In this document: one piece after another, positions 9,253-18,669 of the stretch
Layout: each line of letters begins with the position of its first letter
Position numbering within the stretch: position 1 is the stretch's first letter
NCBI RefSeq assembly: GCF_000739775.1
Contig: NZ_BBJH01000029.1
Location: 82,512 to 146,511, forward strand
Origin: Paraburkholderia heleia NBRC 101817
GTDB taxonomy: Bacteria > Pseudomonadota > Gammaproteobacteria > Burkholderiales > Burkholderiaceae
Direction of reading: 5' to 3'
Length of the DNA stretch: 64,000 nucleotides
Made by a program: the position numbers and the translations under genes
The notes under the pieces: generated by a model
Databases searched by the model: none
The model's input: the letters and a program-made list of their open reading frames with translations, nothing else
Told to the model about the DNA's origin: nothing

Positions 9253-10086
9253 TCAGGCCGCGCCGTCCTCGCGAACCATCGACAAGGCCTGCACGGTCGC
9301 GCGCAGCATGTGCGTCGCCTCGTCGAGCGAGGGCGCGACATAGTCGTCGATGCGCTTGAGAAACGGGCAGGTCAGCGCCGCGATCGCCTGGCCCGAAGGC
9401 CCGAGCACCGGAAACGTCACGTCCGTCACGCCGAAAATCTGCTGACTGTCCTTGCGCGAGAAGCCCGCCTCGCGCACCTGCTCGCACGCGGCTTCCAGCG
9501 CCGCATGGTCGATCGCCACCTCGCCCTTCACCTTCGTATGCTCCGCGAGCATGTGCGCGCGCTGCTCGGGCGTTTGCCAGGCGAGGAGGGTGCGGCCCGA
9601 ACTCGTGTCGACGAGACCCACGCGTGAACCCAGCCGCACCGCGATACCCCATGTGCCCGGCCCGTCCACCTGGGCGATCACCAGCAGGTTGCCGCGGTCG
9701 TACACGGTGAGATGGCAGGACTGCTCGGCTTCGTCGGCGAAGCGCTGCATGAGCGGCAGCGCTTCCGAAATCAGGCGCTCCATGGGCGGGTGACGGTGGG
9801 CGAGCGCGAAGAGCTTGAGGCTCAGCGCATAGCGGTCGCCGCCTTCCGACCGGATGACGTACTGGCGCGCCACCAGCCGCTCGAGCATGCGGTAAATCTC
9901 GCTCGCATTGCGCCCCAGCGCCTTCGTGATCTCGGCGCGCGTGAGGCCGGCGCGCTGCTCCGCAAGCAGTTCGAGGATGTCGAGCCCCTTGTCCAGCGCG
10001 GGCGCGCGATAGCGGTCGGCGTCGTCTTTCTCGTCGGCTTCTTCGGGCACGTTGTCCATCTGGATTTTCTTCGGCTTCTTTTCCAT
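9253..10086 (-). CDS. IclR-family regulator of the adjacent sugar operon
   Basis: The protein (about 277 residues) has an IclR winged helix-turn-helix at about 30-90 (ALDKGLDILELLAEQRAGLT, RAEITKALGRNASEIYRMLE). The effector domain ends with a block such as FPVLGPSGQAIAALTCPF. The ATG at 10086 follows a GGGGA site seven bases upstream. It is transcribed divergently from the predicted fucose uptake and catabolism operon, and nested inverted repeats lie in the shared spacer at 10150-10191. It therefore probably controls that operon and itself, with a sugar or sugar acid as ligand. Confidence 0.9.
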   Translation of the reverse strand: MEKKPKKIQMDNVPEEADEKDDADRYRAPALDKGLDILELLAEQRAGLTRAEITKALGRNASEIYRMLERLVARQYVIRSEGGDRYALSLKLFALAHRHPPMERLISEALPLMQRFADEAEQSCHLTVYDRGNLLVIAQVDGPGTWGIAVRLGSRVGLVDTSSGRTLLAWQTPEQRAHMLAEHTKVKGEVAIDHAALEAACEQVREAGFSRKDSQQIFGVTDVTFPVLGPSGQAIAALTCPFLKRIDDYVAPSLDEATHMLRATVQALSMVREDGAA

Positions 10087-10149
10087 TCGATCGTCCCCAG
10101 GGAAATCACGGACCCATGTTGCACTGCACATCGCTTGACCTTGTGATGT

Positions 10150-10191
10150 GCGTATATGAATAATACGTTCACTGGTGAATATACGCCAGTG
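10150..10191. promoter_or_regulatory. Nested inverted repeats, probable IclR operator
   Basis: The spacer between the divergent iclR-type gene and the sugar operon has three overlapping dyads: GCGTATAT (10150-10157) with ATATACGC (10179-10186), TTCAC/GTGAA around 10173, and CACTGG (10170-10175) with CCAGTG (10186-10191). Position and symmetry fit a regulator binding site. Assignment to the IclR protein is inference. Confidence 0.6.
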
Positions 10192-10318
10192 TCGTCAGAC
10201 AAGGAAAGGCAGCAGCAACGGGTCGCCGGCGCTTCGGGCATTCCACGTGGGCGCGGCACACACATGCGGTTCATCAACGACAGAATCGGCGTGCGAGGCG
10301 CGTCGACAGGAGACAGAC

Positions 10319-11401
10319 ATGGCGTTCGCATCCGGGCTCTCGAAGGCCCGCCGCTCCACCGGAATTCAACCAGCGCGCGGCGCCTTCGCGCGCGCCGCCA
10401 CCAGGACGCTGTGCGTCGCCGCGGCCTGTGCTGCGGCGTTCGGCGCGTCGGGTGCAACTAGCGCAGCCGAACCCGGCAAGGTCGGCCTTGGCCTGCCGCT
10501 CCTCACTTCGCCGTTCTGGCAGTCGTACAACAACTACCTCGGCGCTTATGCGAAGCAGGACGGCATCGACATCCTCGCGCCCGTGAACTCGAACAACGAT
10601 CCCGCCCAGCAGATCACGGACATGAACAACATGATCAATCTGGGCGCGAAGGGCATCGTGGTCGGCCCGATCGATTCGGCGGCGATCAGCCGCGCGCTCG
10701 CTAACGCGGCGCAAAAAGACGTGAAGGTCGTGGCCGTGGACGTCGCGCCCACGCAGGGCAACGTGGCGATGGTCGTGCGCGCCGACAATCGTGCGTACGG
10801 CGAGCAGGCCTGCAAATACATCGGCGAGCACGTGAAGTCGGGCAAGGTCGTGCAGATCATGGGCGACCTCGCCTCGGTGAATGGCCGCGACCGCTCGGAA
10901 GCGTTCCGCGCGTGCCTGAAGCACTATCCGAATCTGTCGCTGCTCGAGATTCCGGCGGGCTGGAAAGGCGACGTCGCGGCGAGCGCGCTGGACAGCCTGC
11001 TCACCGCGAACCCGGACGTGAAGGGCATCTACATGCAGGCAGGCGGCGTGTATCTCTCGCCCACGCTGCAAACGCTGCGCCGCAAGCAGTTGCTGTTTCC
11101 CGCGGGCGATCCGAAGCACATCGTAATCGTTTCCAATGACGGCATTCCGCAGGAGTTCGAAGCGATTCGCAAGGGCGAGATCGATGCGACGGTATCCCAG
11201 CCCGCCGACCTCTATGCGAAGTACGGCCTCTACTACATCAAGGCCGCGCTGGAGGGCAAGACGTTCAAGCCGGGCAAGACCGATCACGACAGCACCATCG
11301 TCCAGCTGCAGTCCGGCATGCTCGAAGACCAGTTGCCGGCGCCGCTCGTGACAAAGCAGAACGTCGACGACAAGAACCTGTGGGGCAATACCGTCAAATG
11401 A
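10319..11401 (+). CDS. Sugar ABC transporter, periplasmic binding protein (RbsB type)
   Basis: The 360-residue protein has a signal peptide (about 1-48, ending near SAAEPGKV) and a periplasmic-binding-protein type 1 fold. The mature part starts KVGLGLPLLTSPFWQSYNNY and includes the helix-strand element GAKGIVVGPIDSAAISRALA that is common in RbsB/XylF proteins. The ATG at 10319 is preceded by AGGAGACAG. A start 48 codons upstream would precede the signal peptide with non-signal sequence and is rejected. It is the first gene of the operon and overlaps the ATPase gene by four bases. The catabolic genes downstream suggest L-fucose or a related sugar as ligand. Confidence 0.9.
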   Translation: MAFASGLSKARRSTGIQPARGAFARAATRTLCVAAACAAAFGASGATSAAEPGKVGLGLPLLTSPFWQSYNNYLGAYAKQDGIDILAPVNSNNDPAQQITDMNNMINLGAKGIVVGPIDSAAISRALANAAQKDVKVVAVDVAPTQGNVAMVVRADNRAYGEQACKYIGEHVKSGKVVQIMGDLASVNGRDRSEAFRACLKHYPNLSLLEIPAGWKGDVAASALDSLLTANPDVKGIYMQAGGVYLSPTLQTLRRKQLLFPAGDPKHIVIVSNDGIPQEFEAIRKGEIDATVSQPADLYAKYGLYYIKAALEGKTFKPGKTDHDSTIVQLQSGMLEDQLPAPLVTKQNVDDKNLWGNTVK

Positions 11402-12996
11402 ACGATCGAACCAGCGATCGGGCCGTGGCGGATAGCGCGCCGCCATGGGGCGGCGCGGTCTCGGTGGGCAGCCGCGAGGCGGCCATGCGAGCCCGCTTGC
11501 CGGTGGTCGAGGCGAGCGGCGTGACGAAGCGCTATGGCTTCACCGCCGCGCTCGCCGACGTGAGCCTGCGCGTCATGGCCGGCGAATCGCACGCGCTGGT
11601 GGGTCGCAACGGCGCGGGCAAGTCCACGCTCGTGTCGATCCTCACCGGCCTGCGCAAGCCCGACGAAGGCAGCGTGCGCTTCAATGGCGAGAGTGCGCCC
11701 GCGCTCGCCGACCGCGACGCCTGGCGCGAGCGCGTGGCCTGCGTGTATCAGCATTCGACCATCATTCGCGATCTCACGGTCGCGGAGAACCTCTTCATCA
11801 ATCGCCAGCCAGGCAGGCGCGGGGTGATCGACTGGCCAACCATGCGCCGCGACGCGCGTGCGCTGCTCGACCACTGGCGCATCGACGTGCGCGAGGACGC
11901 GCGCGCCGGCGACCTCACCGTCGAGGCGCGCCAGCTCGTGGAGATCGCACGGGCGCTTTCGTACGGCGCGCGTTTCATCATCCTCGACGAACCGACCGCG
12001 CAGCTCGACGGCGAGGAAATCAAGCGCCTTTTCCGCCGTATCGACGAATTGCAGCGCGAAGGCGTGACGTTCCTGTTCATCTCGCACCATTTGCAGGAGG
12101 TGTACGAGATTTGCCAGGCCGTCACGGTGCTGCGCGACGCGCGCCACATCGTGAGCGCAAGCGTGGCTGAGTTGCCGCGCGAGCGGCTCATCGAAGCCAT
12201 GACGGGCGAGCGCGGCGGCCTGCACGTCGCCGATGCGGCGGCGCGCGCGGCGCTGCCCGCCAACGCGCCGCTCGCGCTCGAAGTGCGCGGTCTCGCGGGG
12301 CATGACTATCGCGACGTGTCGTTCACGCTCAAGCGCGGCGAAGTGGTCGGCCTCACGGGCGCGACGAGCAGCGGCCGCACGAGCGTGGGCGAGGCGATTG
12401 CGGGGCTCGCGGCGCAGCGCGCGGGCGAGATTCGCGTGAAAGGCGCGCCGCTCAAGCCCGGCGACGTGCCCGCGGCGCTTGCGAGCGGCGTGAGCTGCGT
12501 GCCGAAGGACCGCCATCACGAAGGGCTCGTGCTCACGCAGTCGGTGGCCGAGAACGCTTCCATGACGATTGCGGGGTTGCTCGGGCGCTTCGGTTTCGCA
12601 TCGCCGGCGAAAAAGCAGGCATTCGGCAAGCGCATGATCGAGACGCTCGGCATCGTCGCGCAAGGTCCGGATCATGTCGTTTCGGGGCTTTCGGGCGGCA
12701 ACCAGCAAAAGGTGGTGATGGCTCGCGCGTTGGCAAGCAATCCTGAGGTTCTCGTGCTGATCGACCCCACGGCGGGCGTGGACGTGAAGTCGAAGGAAGC
12801 GCTGCTCTCGGTCGTGGAGCGCGTGCGCGACGAAGGCAAGGCTGTGCTCGTGGTGTCGAGCGAACTCGACGACTTGCGCACCTGCGACCGCGTGCTCGTG
12901 ATGTTTCGCGGCGAGGTGGTCGCCGAAATGGCGGCCGGATGGCAGGACCACGAACTGATCGCATCGATTGAAGGAGTCGATCTCCATGAAGAATAG
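11398..12996 (+). CDS. Sugar ABC transporter, double ATPase (RbsA type)
   Basis: The 532-residue protein holds two ABC ATPase domains in tandem, as in RbsA/XylG/MglA. The first (about 35-260) has Walker A GRNGAGKST and Walker B FIILDEPTAQ. The second (about 280-530) has a degenerate Walker A GATSSGRTS and an intact LSGGNQQK signature, as usual for this subfamily. The ATG at 11398 overlaps the stop of the binding-protein gene (ATGA), indicating translational coupling. It energises the importer with the permease that follows. Confidence 0.93.
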   Translation: MNDRTSDRAVADSAPPWGGAVSVGSREAAMRARLPVVEASGVTKRYGFTAALADVSLRVMAGESHALVGRNGAGKSTLVSILTGLRKPDEGSVRFNGESAPALADRDAWRERVACVYQHSTIIRDLTVAENLFINRQPGRRGVIDWPTMRRDARALLDHWRIDVREDARAGDLTVEARQLVEIARALSYGARFIILDEPTAQLDGEEIKRLFRRIDELQREGVTFLFISHHLQEVYEICQAVTVLRDARHIVSASVAELPRERLIEAMTGERGGLHVADAAARAALPANAPLALEVRGLAGHDYRDVSFTLKRGEVVGLTGATSSGRTSVGEAIAGLAAQRAGEIRVKGAPLKPGDVPAALASGVSCVPKDRHHEGLVLTQSVAENASMTIAGLLGRFGFASPAKKQAFGKRMIETLGIVAQGPDHVVSGLSGGNQQKVVMARALASNPEVLVLIDPTAGVDVKSKEALLSVVERVRDEGKAVLVVSSELDDLRTCDRVLVMFRGEVVAEMAAGWQDHELIASIEGVDLHEE

Positions 12997-14026
12997 TGTT
13001 TCGACGCCCGCGTTCGCGGCGGCGCAGGCCGATGCGGCCGCGAGCGCTCGCCGGGCGCGTCCGCGCATGCAGCTGGCGCGCCTGCGCGATTTTGCGCTGC
13101 TGCCCGCGCTGGTACTGCTGCTCGTGATCGGCGGTTTCGTGAGCCCGAGCTTTCTCACGCGGGCGAATCTCATCAGCGTGCTCGGGGCTTCCGCTGCGCT
13201 CGCGCTCGTGGTGCTCGCCGAATCGCTCATCGTCCTCACCGGTAAATTCGATCTTTCGCTCGAATCGACCGTGGGCATTGCGCCCGCCGTTGGCGCGATG
13301 CTCGTCATGCCGGCTGCTTCGGCGGGCTTCGGCCTGCAATGGCCTGCCTTTGCAGGGCTCGCCGCCATCGTGGCGGTGGGCGCGCTGATCGGTTTCATCA
13401 ACGGCTTTCTGGTCGTGCGGCTGCGTCTGAACGCCTTTATCGTCACGCTGGCCATGCTGATCGTTCTGCGCGGCATGCTCGTGGGCGCAACCAAGGGCGG
13501 CACGCTTTTCGACATGCCGTCGTCGTTCTTCACGCTCGCCACCACCATCGTGCTCGGGCTGCCGGTTTCCGTATGGCTTGCCGCTGCCGCGTTCGCGATT
13601 GCCGCGTTCATGCTGCGCTATCACCGCGTGGGCCGCGCGCTCTATGCGATCGGCGGCAATCCCGATGCGGCGCGCGCCGCGGGCATTCGGGTGGAGCGCA
13701 TCACGTGGGGCGTGTTCGTGCTCGGCAGCGTGCTCGCGGCGATTGGCGGGCTGATCGTCACCGGCTATGTGGGCGCGATCAACGCGAATCAGGGCAACGG
13801 CATGATCTTCACGGTGTTTGCGGCGGCCGTGATCGGCGGCATTTCGCTCGATGGCGGCAAGGGCACGATGCTCGGCGCGCTCTCGGGCGTGCTGCTGCTC
13901 GGCGTGGTGCAGAACCTGCTCACGCTCGCCCAGGTGCCGTCGTTCTGGATTCAGGCGATTTACGGAGCGATCATCCTCGGCTCGCTGATGGTGGCGCGGC
14001 TCGCCGGCGGCGAGGCACAGAACTAA
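12986..14026 (+). CDS. Sugar ABC transporter permease (RbsC type)
   Basis: The 346-residue inner-membrane protein has a cytoplasmic N-terminus rich in A and R and then about nine or ten hydrophobic segments. The family block GGNPDAARAAGIRVERITWG is present in the cytoplasmic loop where RbsC-like permeases contact the ATPase. The ATG at 12986 uses an AAGGAG site within the end of the ATPase gene, so the genes overlap by 11 bases. It is the only permease and probably works as a homodimer. Confidence 0.93.
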   Translation: MKNSVSTPAFAAAQADAAASARRARPRMQLARLRDFALLPALVLLLVIGGFVSPSFLTRANLISVLGASAALALVVLAESLIVLTGKFDLSLESTVGIAPAVGAMLVMPAASAGFGLQWPAFAGLAAIVAVGALIGFINGFLVVRLRLNAFIVTLAMLIVLRGMLVGATKGGTLFDMPSSFFTLATTIVLGLPVSVWLAAAAFAIAAFMLRYHRVGRALYAIGGNPDAARAAGIRVERITWGVFVLGSVLAAIGGLIVTGYVGAINANQGNGMIFTVFAAAVIGGISLDGGKGTMLGALSGVLLLGVVQNLLTLAQVPSFWIQAIYGAIILGSLMVARLAGGEAQN

Positions 14027-14041
14027 ACGCGGAGACTATCT

Positions 14042-14371
14042 GTGAACGGCAACGCACCCCATACCGACGCCCGCCTCATTCTGCTCGCGCCTGAGGACAA
14101 CTGCCTGATCGCGGCGGCGCGCCTGGCAGCCGGCGAGACGGTGGAAATAGAAGGCGAGCGCGTGACGCTCGCGAAGACGATCGAACTCGGCCACAAAGTG
14201 GCGCGCCACGCGCTCGCGCAAGACGGGAAGGTGCTGCGCTATGGCGCGCGCATCGGCCACGTGAACGAGCCGGTGGCGCGCGGCGAGCATTTGCACACGC
14301 ACAACCTCGAAAGCGATTACTTGCCGACCTATACGCACGACGCGGGGCACGAGTTCGTGCCGCACGCGTAA
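14042..14371 (+). CDS. UxaA-family dehydratase, small (SAF-domain) subunit
   Basis: The 109-residue protein is a stand-alone SAF domain like the N-terminal part of altronate/galactarate dehydratases (UxaA/GarD). It contains LGHKVARHALAQDGKVLRYG and ends with HLHTHNLESDYLPTY. It probably pairs with the large subunit encoded next to dehydrate a sugar acid. The GTG start at 14042 follows GGAG seven bases upstream. In the pathway it fills the L-fuconate dehydratase step, for which no enolase-superfamily enzyme is present here. Confidence 0.85.
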   Translation: MNGNAPHTDARLILLAPEDNCLIAAARLAAGETVEIEGERVTLAKTIELGHKVARHALAQDGKVLRYGARIGHVNEPVARGEHLHTHNLESDYLPTYTHDAGHEFVPHA

Positions 14372-14413
14372 CGCCACCATGATGCGGCATGCGCCGCGAG
14401 CAGGATTCAAGTT

Positions 14414-15727
14414 ATGAGCGATAGCAACGTCACCCCTTCACACGCCGCCGCGCCGATGCTCGAAGGCTGGCTGCGCAACGACGGCCGCAAGGGCATCCGC
14501 AACGTGGTTGCGGTGGCTTATCTCGTGGAATGCGCGCACCACGTGGCGCAGGAAATCGTCGCGCAGTTCCGCGAGCCCTTTGGCGCGTTCGACGATCCGC
14601 ACGCGCTGCAGCAGCCCAAAGAGCCGCCGGTGCATCTGATCGGTTTTCCGGGCTGCTTCCCGAACAGCTACGCCGAGAAGATGATGAAGCAGCTCACCAC
14701 GCATCCGAACGTGGGCGCGGTGCTGTTCGTTTCGCTCGGCTGCGAGAGCATGAACAAGCACTATCTCGTGGAGCAGGTGCGTGCTAGCGGCCGTCCGGTA
14801 GAAGTCCTGACAATCCAGGAAAAGGGCGGTACGCGCAGCACGATCCAGTACGGTCTCGACTGGGTGCGCGAAGCGCGTGCGCAACTTGCCGAGCAGCAGA
14901 AGGTGCCGATGCGCCTCGATGAACTCGTGGTCGGCACGATTTGCGGCGGCTCGGACGGCACGAGCGGCATCACTGCCAACCCGGCTGTGGGCCGCGCCTT
15001 CGATCAGCTGATCGAAGCCGGTTCGGCCTGCCTGTTCGAGGAAACCGGCGAACTGGTGGGCTGTGAGTTCCACATGAAGAGCCGGGCGGCCAGGCCCGAG
15101 CTGGGTGAGGAGATCGTTGCGTGCGTGGCCAAGGCGGCGCGCTATTACTCGATACTCGGCCACGGTTCGTTCGCGGTCGGCAACGCGGACGGCGGCCTCA
15201 CCACGCTGGAAGAGAAGTCGCTCGGTGCGTATGCAAAAAGCGGCGCCTCGCCGATCGTCGGCATTGTGAAGCCGGGCGACGTGCCGCCCACGGGCGGTCT
15301 CTATCTGCTCGACGTGGTGCCCGATGGCGAGCCGCGCTTTGGCTTTCCGAATATCAGCGACAATGCGGAAATCGCGGAGCTGATCGCATGCGGCGCGCAC
15401 GTGATCCTGTTCACGACGGGGCGCGGGTCGGTGGTGGGCTCGGCGCTTGCGCCGGTCATCAAGGTGTGCGCGAACCCGCTGACCTACCGCAACCTCGCCG
15501 GCGACATGGACGTGGACGCGGGCCGCATTCTCGAAGGGTGCGCGACGCTCGACGAAGTGGGGCGCGAAGTGTTCGACCGCACGCTGGCGGTGGCCGGCGG
15601 CGAGCGTTCGAAGTCGGAAATGCTGGGGCACCAGGAGTTTATCCTCACGTACAAGCGCTTCGAGCCAGCCGGTCCCGCATGCCTGCCCGCCAGTGCGCGC
15701 GTGCCGATCGTCGAAGCTGCGAACTGA
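14414..15727 (+). CDS. UxaA-family dehydratase, large subunit (predicted L-fuconate dehydratase)
   Basis: The 437-residue protein matches the large domain of altronate/galactarate dehydratases. It starts LEGWLRNDGRKGIRNVVAVAY, contains several conserved cysteine motifs (GFPGCFPN, SLGCESM, GTICGGSDGTSG), and ends in GHQEFILTYKRFEPAGPACL. Known members dehydrate altronate or galactarate with a bound metal or Fe-S centre. The operon context instead predicts dehydration of L-fuconate to 2-keto-3-deoxy-L-fuconate. That substrate is inferred from the neighbours. It is encoded as a separate chain from its SAF subunit, as in several Gram-negative operons. Confidence 0.85.
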   Translation: MSDSNVTPSHAAAPMLEGWLRNDGRKGIRNVVAVAYLVECAHHVAQEIVAQFREPFGAFDDPHALQQPKEPPVHLIGFPGCFPNSYAEKMMKQLTTHPNVGAVLFVSLGCESMNKHYLVEQVRASGRPVEVLTIQEKGGTRSTIQYGLDWVREARAQLAEQQKVPMRLDELVVGTICGGSDGTSGITANPAVGRAFDQLIEAGSACLFEETGELVGCEFHMKSRAARPELGEEIVACVAKAARYYSILGHGSFAVGNADGGLTTLEEKSLGAYAKSGASPIVGIVKPGDVPPTGGLYLLDVVPDGEPRFGFPNISDNAEIAELIACGAHVILFTTGRGSVVGSALAPVIKVCANPLTYRNLAGDMDVDAGRILEGCATLDEVGREVFDRTLAVAGGERSKSEMLGHQEFILTYKRFEPAGPACLPASARVPIVEAAN

Positions 15728-15785
15728 AGCACGCAGTCGTACGATTTCGTTGTGGGAACAACCATCTCCCAGGAGGGGACGAGCC

Positions 15786-16823
15786 ATGGCGCAAGAACAG
15801 CATCCGAGGGTGGCGCACAAGCGCCGTATCGGCCGCACGGCGCTCGAAGTCAGCGCATTGGGTCTAGGCACCGCGCCGCTCGGCGGCCTGTATCGCGACC
15901 TGTCCGAAGAAGAGGCGCAGGCGACCGTCGACGCCGCGTGGGAAGCCGGCATCCGCTTTTTCGATACCGCACCGCACTACGGCCACACCAAGGCCGAGCA
16001 TCGGCTGGGTGCCGCGCTGCGGCGCTATCCGCGCAACGAGTACGTGCTGTCGACGAAAGTGGGCCGCCACTTCGTGCCGCGCACGCACGCGTACGACGGC
16101 AGCGAGGGCTGGCAAAACCCGCTGCCCTTCGAAGCGATCTTCGACTACACGCGCGACGGTATCCTGCGTTCGTTCGAGGACAGCCAGCAGCGGCTCGGCC
16201 TCGTCGAGATCGATATCCTGCTCGTGCACGACATCGGCCGCTACACGCACGGCGAGCGCAACGAGCACTACTGGCGGCAACTGCGCGACAGCGGTTTCAA
16301 GGCGCTCGACGAATTGCGCAAGGCCGGCGCGATCAAGGCGGTCGGCTTCGGCGTGAACGAGCGCGAAGTGATACGCGAGGCGATGCAGGAATTCGACATC
16401 GATTGCGCGCTGCTGGCGGGCCGCTATACGCTGCTCGAACAGGCGCCGCTCGACGACCTGCTGCCCGAGTGCGAGAAGAAGGGCGTGAGCATTCTGCTGG
16501 GCGGGGCGTTCAACTCGGGCATTCTCGCGCACGGGCTGCTCGGCGAACTCAAGTTCAACTACGCCGATGCGCCGCAGGACGTGGTCGAACGCGTGGCGCG
16601 GCTCGATACGATCTGCCGGACCTATGACGCGCCGCTCGCGGCGGCGGCGCTGCAGTTTCCCTACGCGCACCCGGCCGTGGCGACGGTGCTCAACGGCGCA
16701 CGCAACCCGCAGGAGGTGCGCGAGAACGTCGCCTCGTTCGAGACGAATTTGCCCCGCGAGCTGTGGCTCGCGCTGCGCGACAAGGGTCTCCTCGATCCGC
16801 GCGCGCCGCTTCCGCAGGCTTGA
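15786..16823 (+). CDS. Aldo-keto reductase, predicted L-fucose dehydrogenase (D-threo-aldose 1-dehydrogenase)
   Basis: The 345-residue TIM-barrel oxidoreductase carries the AKR catalytic set: D in FFDTAPHYG, Y in the same motif, K in VLSTKVG and H in LLVHDIG. AKRs of this type oxidise L-fucose, D-arabinose or L-galactose to the lactone with NAD(P). The ATG at 15786 follows a strong AGGAGGGGA site. The frame extends 31 codons upstream into sequence without family character, which is rejected. It sits directly before the lactonase, so it is expected to catalyse the first step of the pathway. Confidence 0.88.
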   Translation: MAQEQHPRVAHKRRIGRTALEVSALGLGTAPLGGLYRDLSEEEAQATVDAAWEAGIRFFDTAPHYGHTKAEHRLGAALRRYPRNEYVLSTKVGRHFVPRTHAYDGSEGWQNPLPFEAIFDYTRDGILRSFEDSQQRLGLVEIDILLVHDIGRYTHGERNEHYWRQLRDSGFKALDELRKAGAIKAVGFGVNEREVIREAMQEFDIDCALLAGRYTLLEQAPLDDLLPECEKKGVSILLGGAFNSGILAHGLLGELKFNYADAPQDVVERVARLDTICRTYDAPLAAAALQFPYAHPAVATVLNGARNPQEVRENVASFETNLPRELWLALRDKGLLDPRAPLPQA

Positions 16824-16826
16824 GCC

Positions 16827-17711
16827 ATGGCTACGCTCGAGGCGATCGACGCCCATCAGCACTATTGGGACCCCGCGCGCGGCGATTACGGCTGGCTCAC
16901 GCCTTCGATGAGCGGGCTTTATCGTGCGTTCGGACCCGCCGATCTCGCGCCGCTGCGCGCCGCGTGCGGCGTGGCGCGCACGGTGGTCGTGCAGGCGGCG
17001 CCGACTGTCGAGGAAACGCGCTGGCTGCTCGATCTTGCGCGCAACGAGCCCTCGATTGCGGGCGTGGTGGGCTGGGTGCCGCTGGACGACCCCCACGTCG
17101 CCACGCTGATCGCCGAACTCGCGCGCGAGCCCAAGCTGTGCGGCGTGCGCCCCATGCTCCAGGATTTGCCCGACGACGACTGGATCGCGAAAGCCGATAC
17201 CGCGCGCGGCGTGCAAGCGCTCATCGCGCACGATCTCGCTTTCGACGCGCTCGTGTTCACGCGTCATGCGCAGGCGCTGGCGACGTTTCTCGCGCGGCAT
17301 CCGACCCTGCGCGTGGTGGTCGATCACGGCGCGAAGCCGCCGATCGCGGCGGGCGGCGAGAGCGGTTTTGCGGCGTGGGCGCAGGCCATCACGCGCTTCG
17401 CGCAGTTTGCGCACGTGCACTGCAAGCTGTCGGGGCTCGCTACCGAAGCCGCGCCCGGCTGGGACGACGCCACGCTGGCGCCATGGGTCGCGCATCTGCT
17501 CGCCGCGTTCGGGCCGCAACGCCTCATGTGGGGTAGCGACTGGCCGGTGCTGAACCTCAATGGCGACTACGCACGTTGGCACGCGAGCGCGCAACAGCTG
17601 ACACAGACACTTTCCGCAGACGAGCGCGCCGCCGTATTCGGCGGCAACGCTGCGGCTTTTTATCGGCTGACCGGGCTCAAGACCGGGCCCGGGAGCCATC
17701 CAGCCGGTTAG
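16827..17711 (+). CDS. Amidohydrolase family lactonase, predicted L-fuconolactonase (COG3618)
   Basis: The 294-residue protein begins with the metal-binding motif AIDAHQHYWDP and ends with the family motif WGSDWPVLNLNGDY, both typical of COG3618 amidohydrolases. Members of this family hydrolyse sugar lactones, including L-fucono-1,5-lactone. It starts three bases after the aldo-keto reductase gene, so the two steps that make and open the lactone are tightly co-expressed. A 156-base spacer follows before the SDR gene and might hold an internal promoter. Confidence 0.88.
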   Translation: MATLEAIDAHQHYWDPARGDYGWLTPSMSGLYRAFGPADLAPLRAACGVARTVVVQAAPTVEETRWLLDLARNEPSIAGVVGWVPLDDPHVATLIAELAREPKLCGVRPMLQDLPDDDWIAKADTARGVQALIAHDLAFDALVFTRHAQALATFLARHPTLRVVVDHGAKPPIAAGGESGFAAWAQAITRFAQFAHVHCKLSGLATEAAPGWDDATLAPWVAHLLAAFGPQRLMWGSDWPVLNLNGDYARWHASAQQLTQTLSADERAAVFGGNAAAFYRLTGLKTGPGSHPAG

Positions 17712-17867
17712 AAAACGTCCGCCGAACGCCACGAGGCGCACCTGCGTCGCCATAATGGCCGTTCGCGTCATCCCAACTTCTTCCCGCGATTTCATCGCTC
17801 GATCGCGGCATGGGAGCCTGCTGCAATACGGGGTATCGCCGTGCCGTGCTTCCAACCGGAGTGGCAG

Positions 17868-18611
17868 ATGGTACAAAGACTGGCCGGCAAGACGGCCTTG
17901 ATCACCGCGGCGGGCCAGGGCATCGGCTACGCGGCCGCCGAGCTGTTCGCGCGCGAGGGTGCACGCGTGGTCGCCACGGACCTGCGCATCGACGCGCTTG
18001 CCGCGCTGCCGGTCGAGGCGCGCAAGCTCGACGTGCTCGACGGCGCGGCGATCACGGCGCTCGCGCAGGAACTGGGCGCGATCGACGTGCTGTTCAACTG
18101 CGCGGGCTTCGTGCACGCGGGCTCGATCCTGGAAGCGAGCGAAGAAGACTGGGACTTCGCGTTCGATCTGAACGCGAAGGCGATGTACCGGACCATCCGC
18201 GCCTTCCTGCCGGCCATGCTGGCGAAGGGCGGCGGGTCGATCATCAACATGTCGTCGGCGGCGTCGAGCGTGAAGGGCGTGCCCAACCGCTTCGTGTACG
18301 GCGCCTCGAAGGCCGCTGTGATAGGGTTGACGAAGGCCGTGGCCGCGGATTTCGTGACGCGCGGCATCCGCTGCAATGCGATCTGCCCGGGCACGGTGTC
18401 GTCGCCGTCGCTGGAGGAGCGCATCGCCTCCCAGGCGGCGGCGCAGGGCACGACCGTAGAGGCGGCGCGCGCCGCGTTCGTCGCGCGCCAGCCGATGGGG
18501 CGCGTGGGCAAGCCCGAGGAAATCGCGGCGCTCGCGCTCTACCTGGCGTGCGACGAATCCGGGTTTACGACCGGCCAGGCGCATGTGATCGACGGCGGAT
18601 GGTCTAACTAG
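17868..18611 (+). CDS. SDR dehydrogenase, predicted 2-keto-3-deoxy-L-fuconate dehydrogenase
   Basis: The 247-residue short-chain dehydrogenase has the nucleotide loop ALITAAGQGIG (a TGxxxGxG variant), NCAG, catalytic Ser in MSSAASS and YGASK (Tyr and Lys). The C-terminal SDR block ends FTTGQAHVIDGGWSN. The ATG at 17868 has GGAG six bases upstream. The frame is open nine codons earlier (17841) without a better site. Placed between lactonase/dehydratase and FAH hydrolase genes, it most likely oxidises the C4 hydroxyl to give 2,4-diketo-3-deoxy-L-fuconate. Confidence 0.87.
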   Translation: MVQRLAGKTALITAAGQGIGYAAAELFAREGARVVATDLRIDALAALPVEARKLDVLDGAAITALAQELGAIDVLFNCAGFVHAGSILEASEEDWDFAFDLNAKAMYRTIRAFLPAMLAKGGGSIINMSSAASSVKGVPNRFVYGASKAAVIGLTKAVAADFVTRGIRCNAICPGTVSSPSLEERIASQAAAQGTTVEAARAAFVARQPMGRVGKPEEIAALALYLACDESGFTTGQAHVIDGGWSN

Positions 18612-18669
18612 TTAGCCCCCAGGCGAACCTGACCGACTGCAACGCACAGACACACGAGGAACACAGACG

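Noticed and set aside
15864..18584. Minus-strand open frame of about 900 codons across the sugar operon
   Set aside because: It is antisense to three well-supported enzyme genes, with shadow-type composition.
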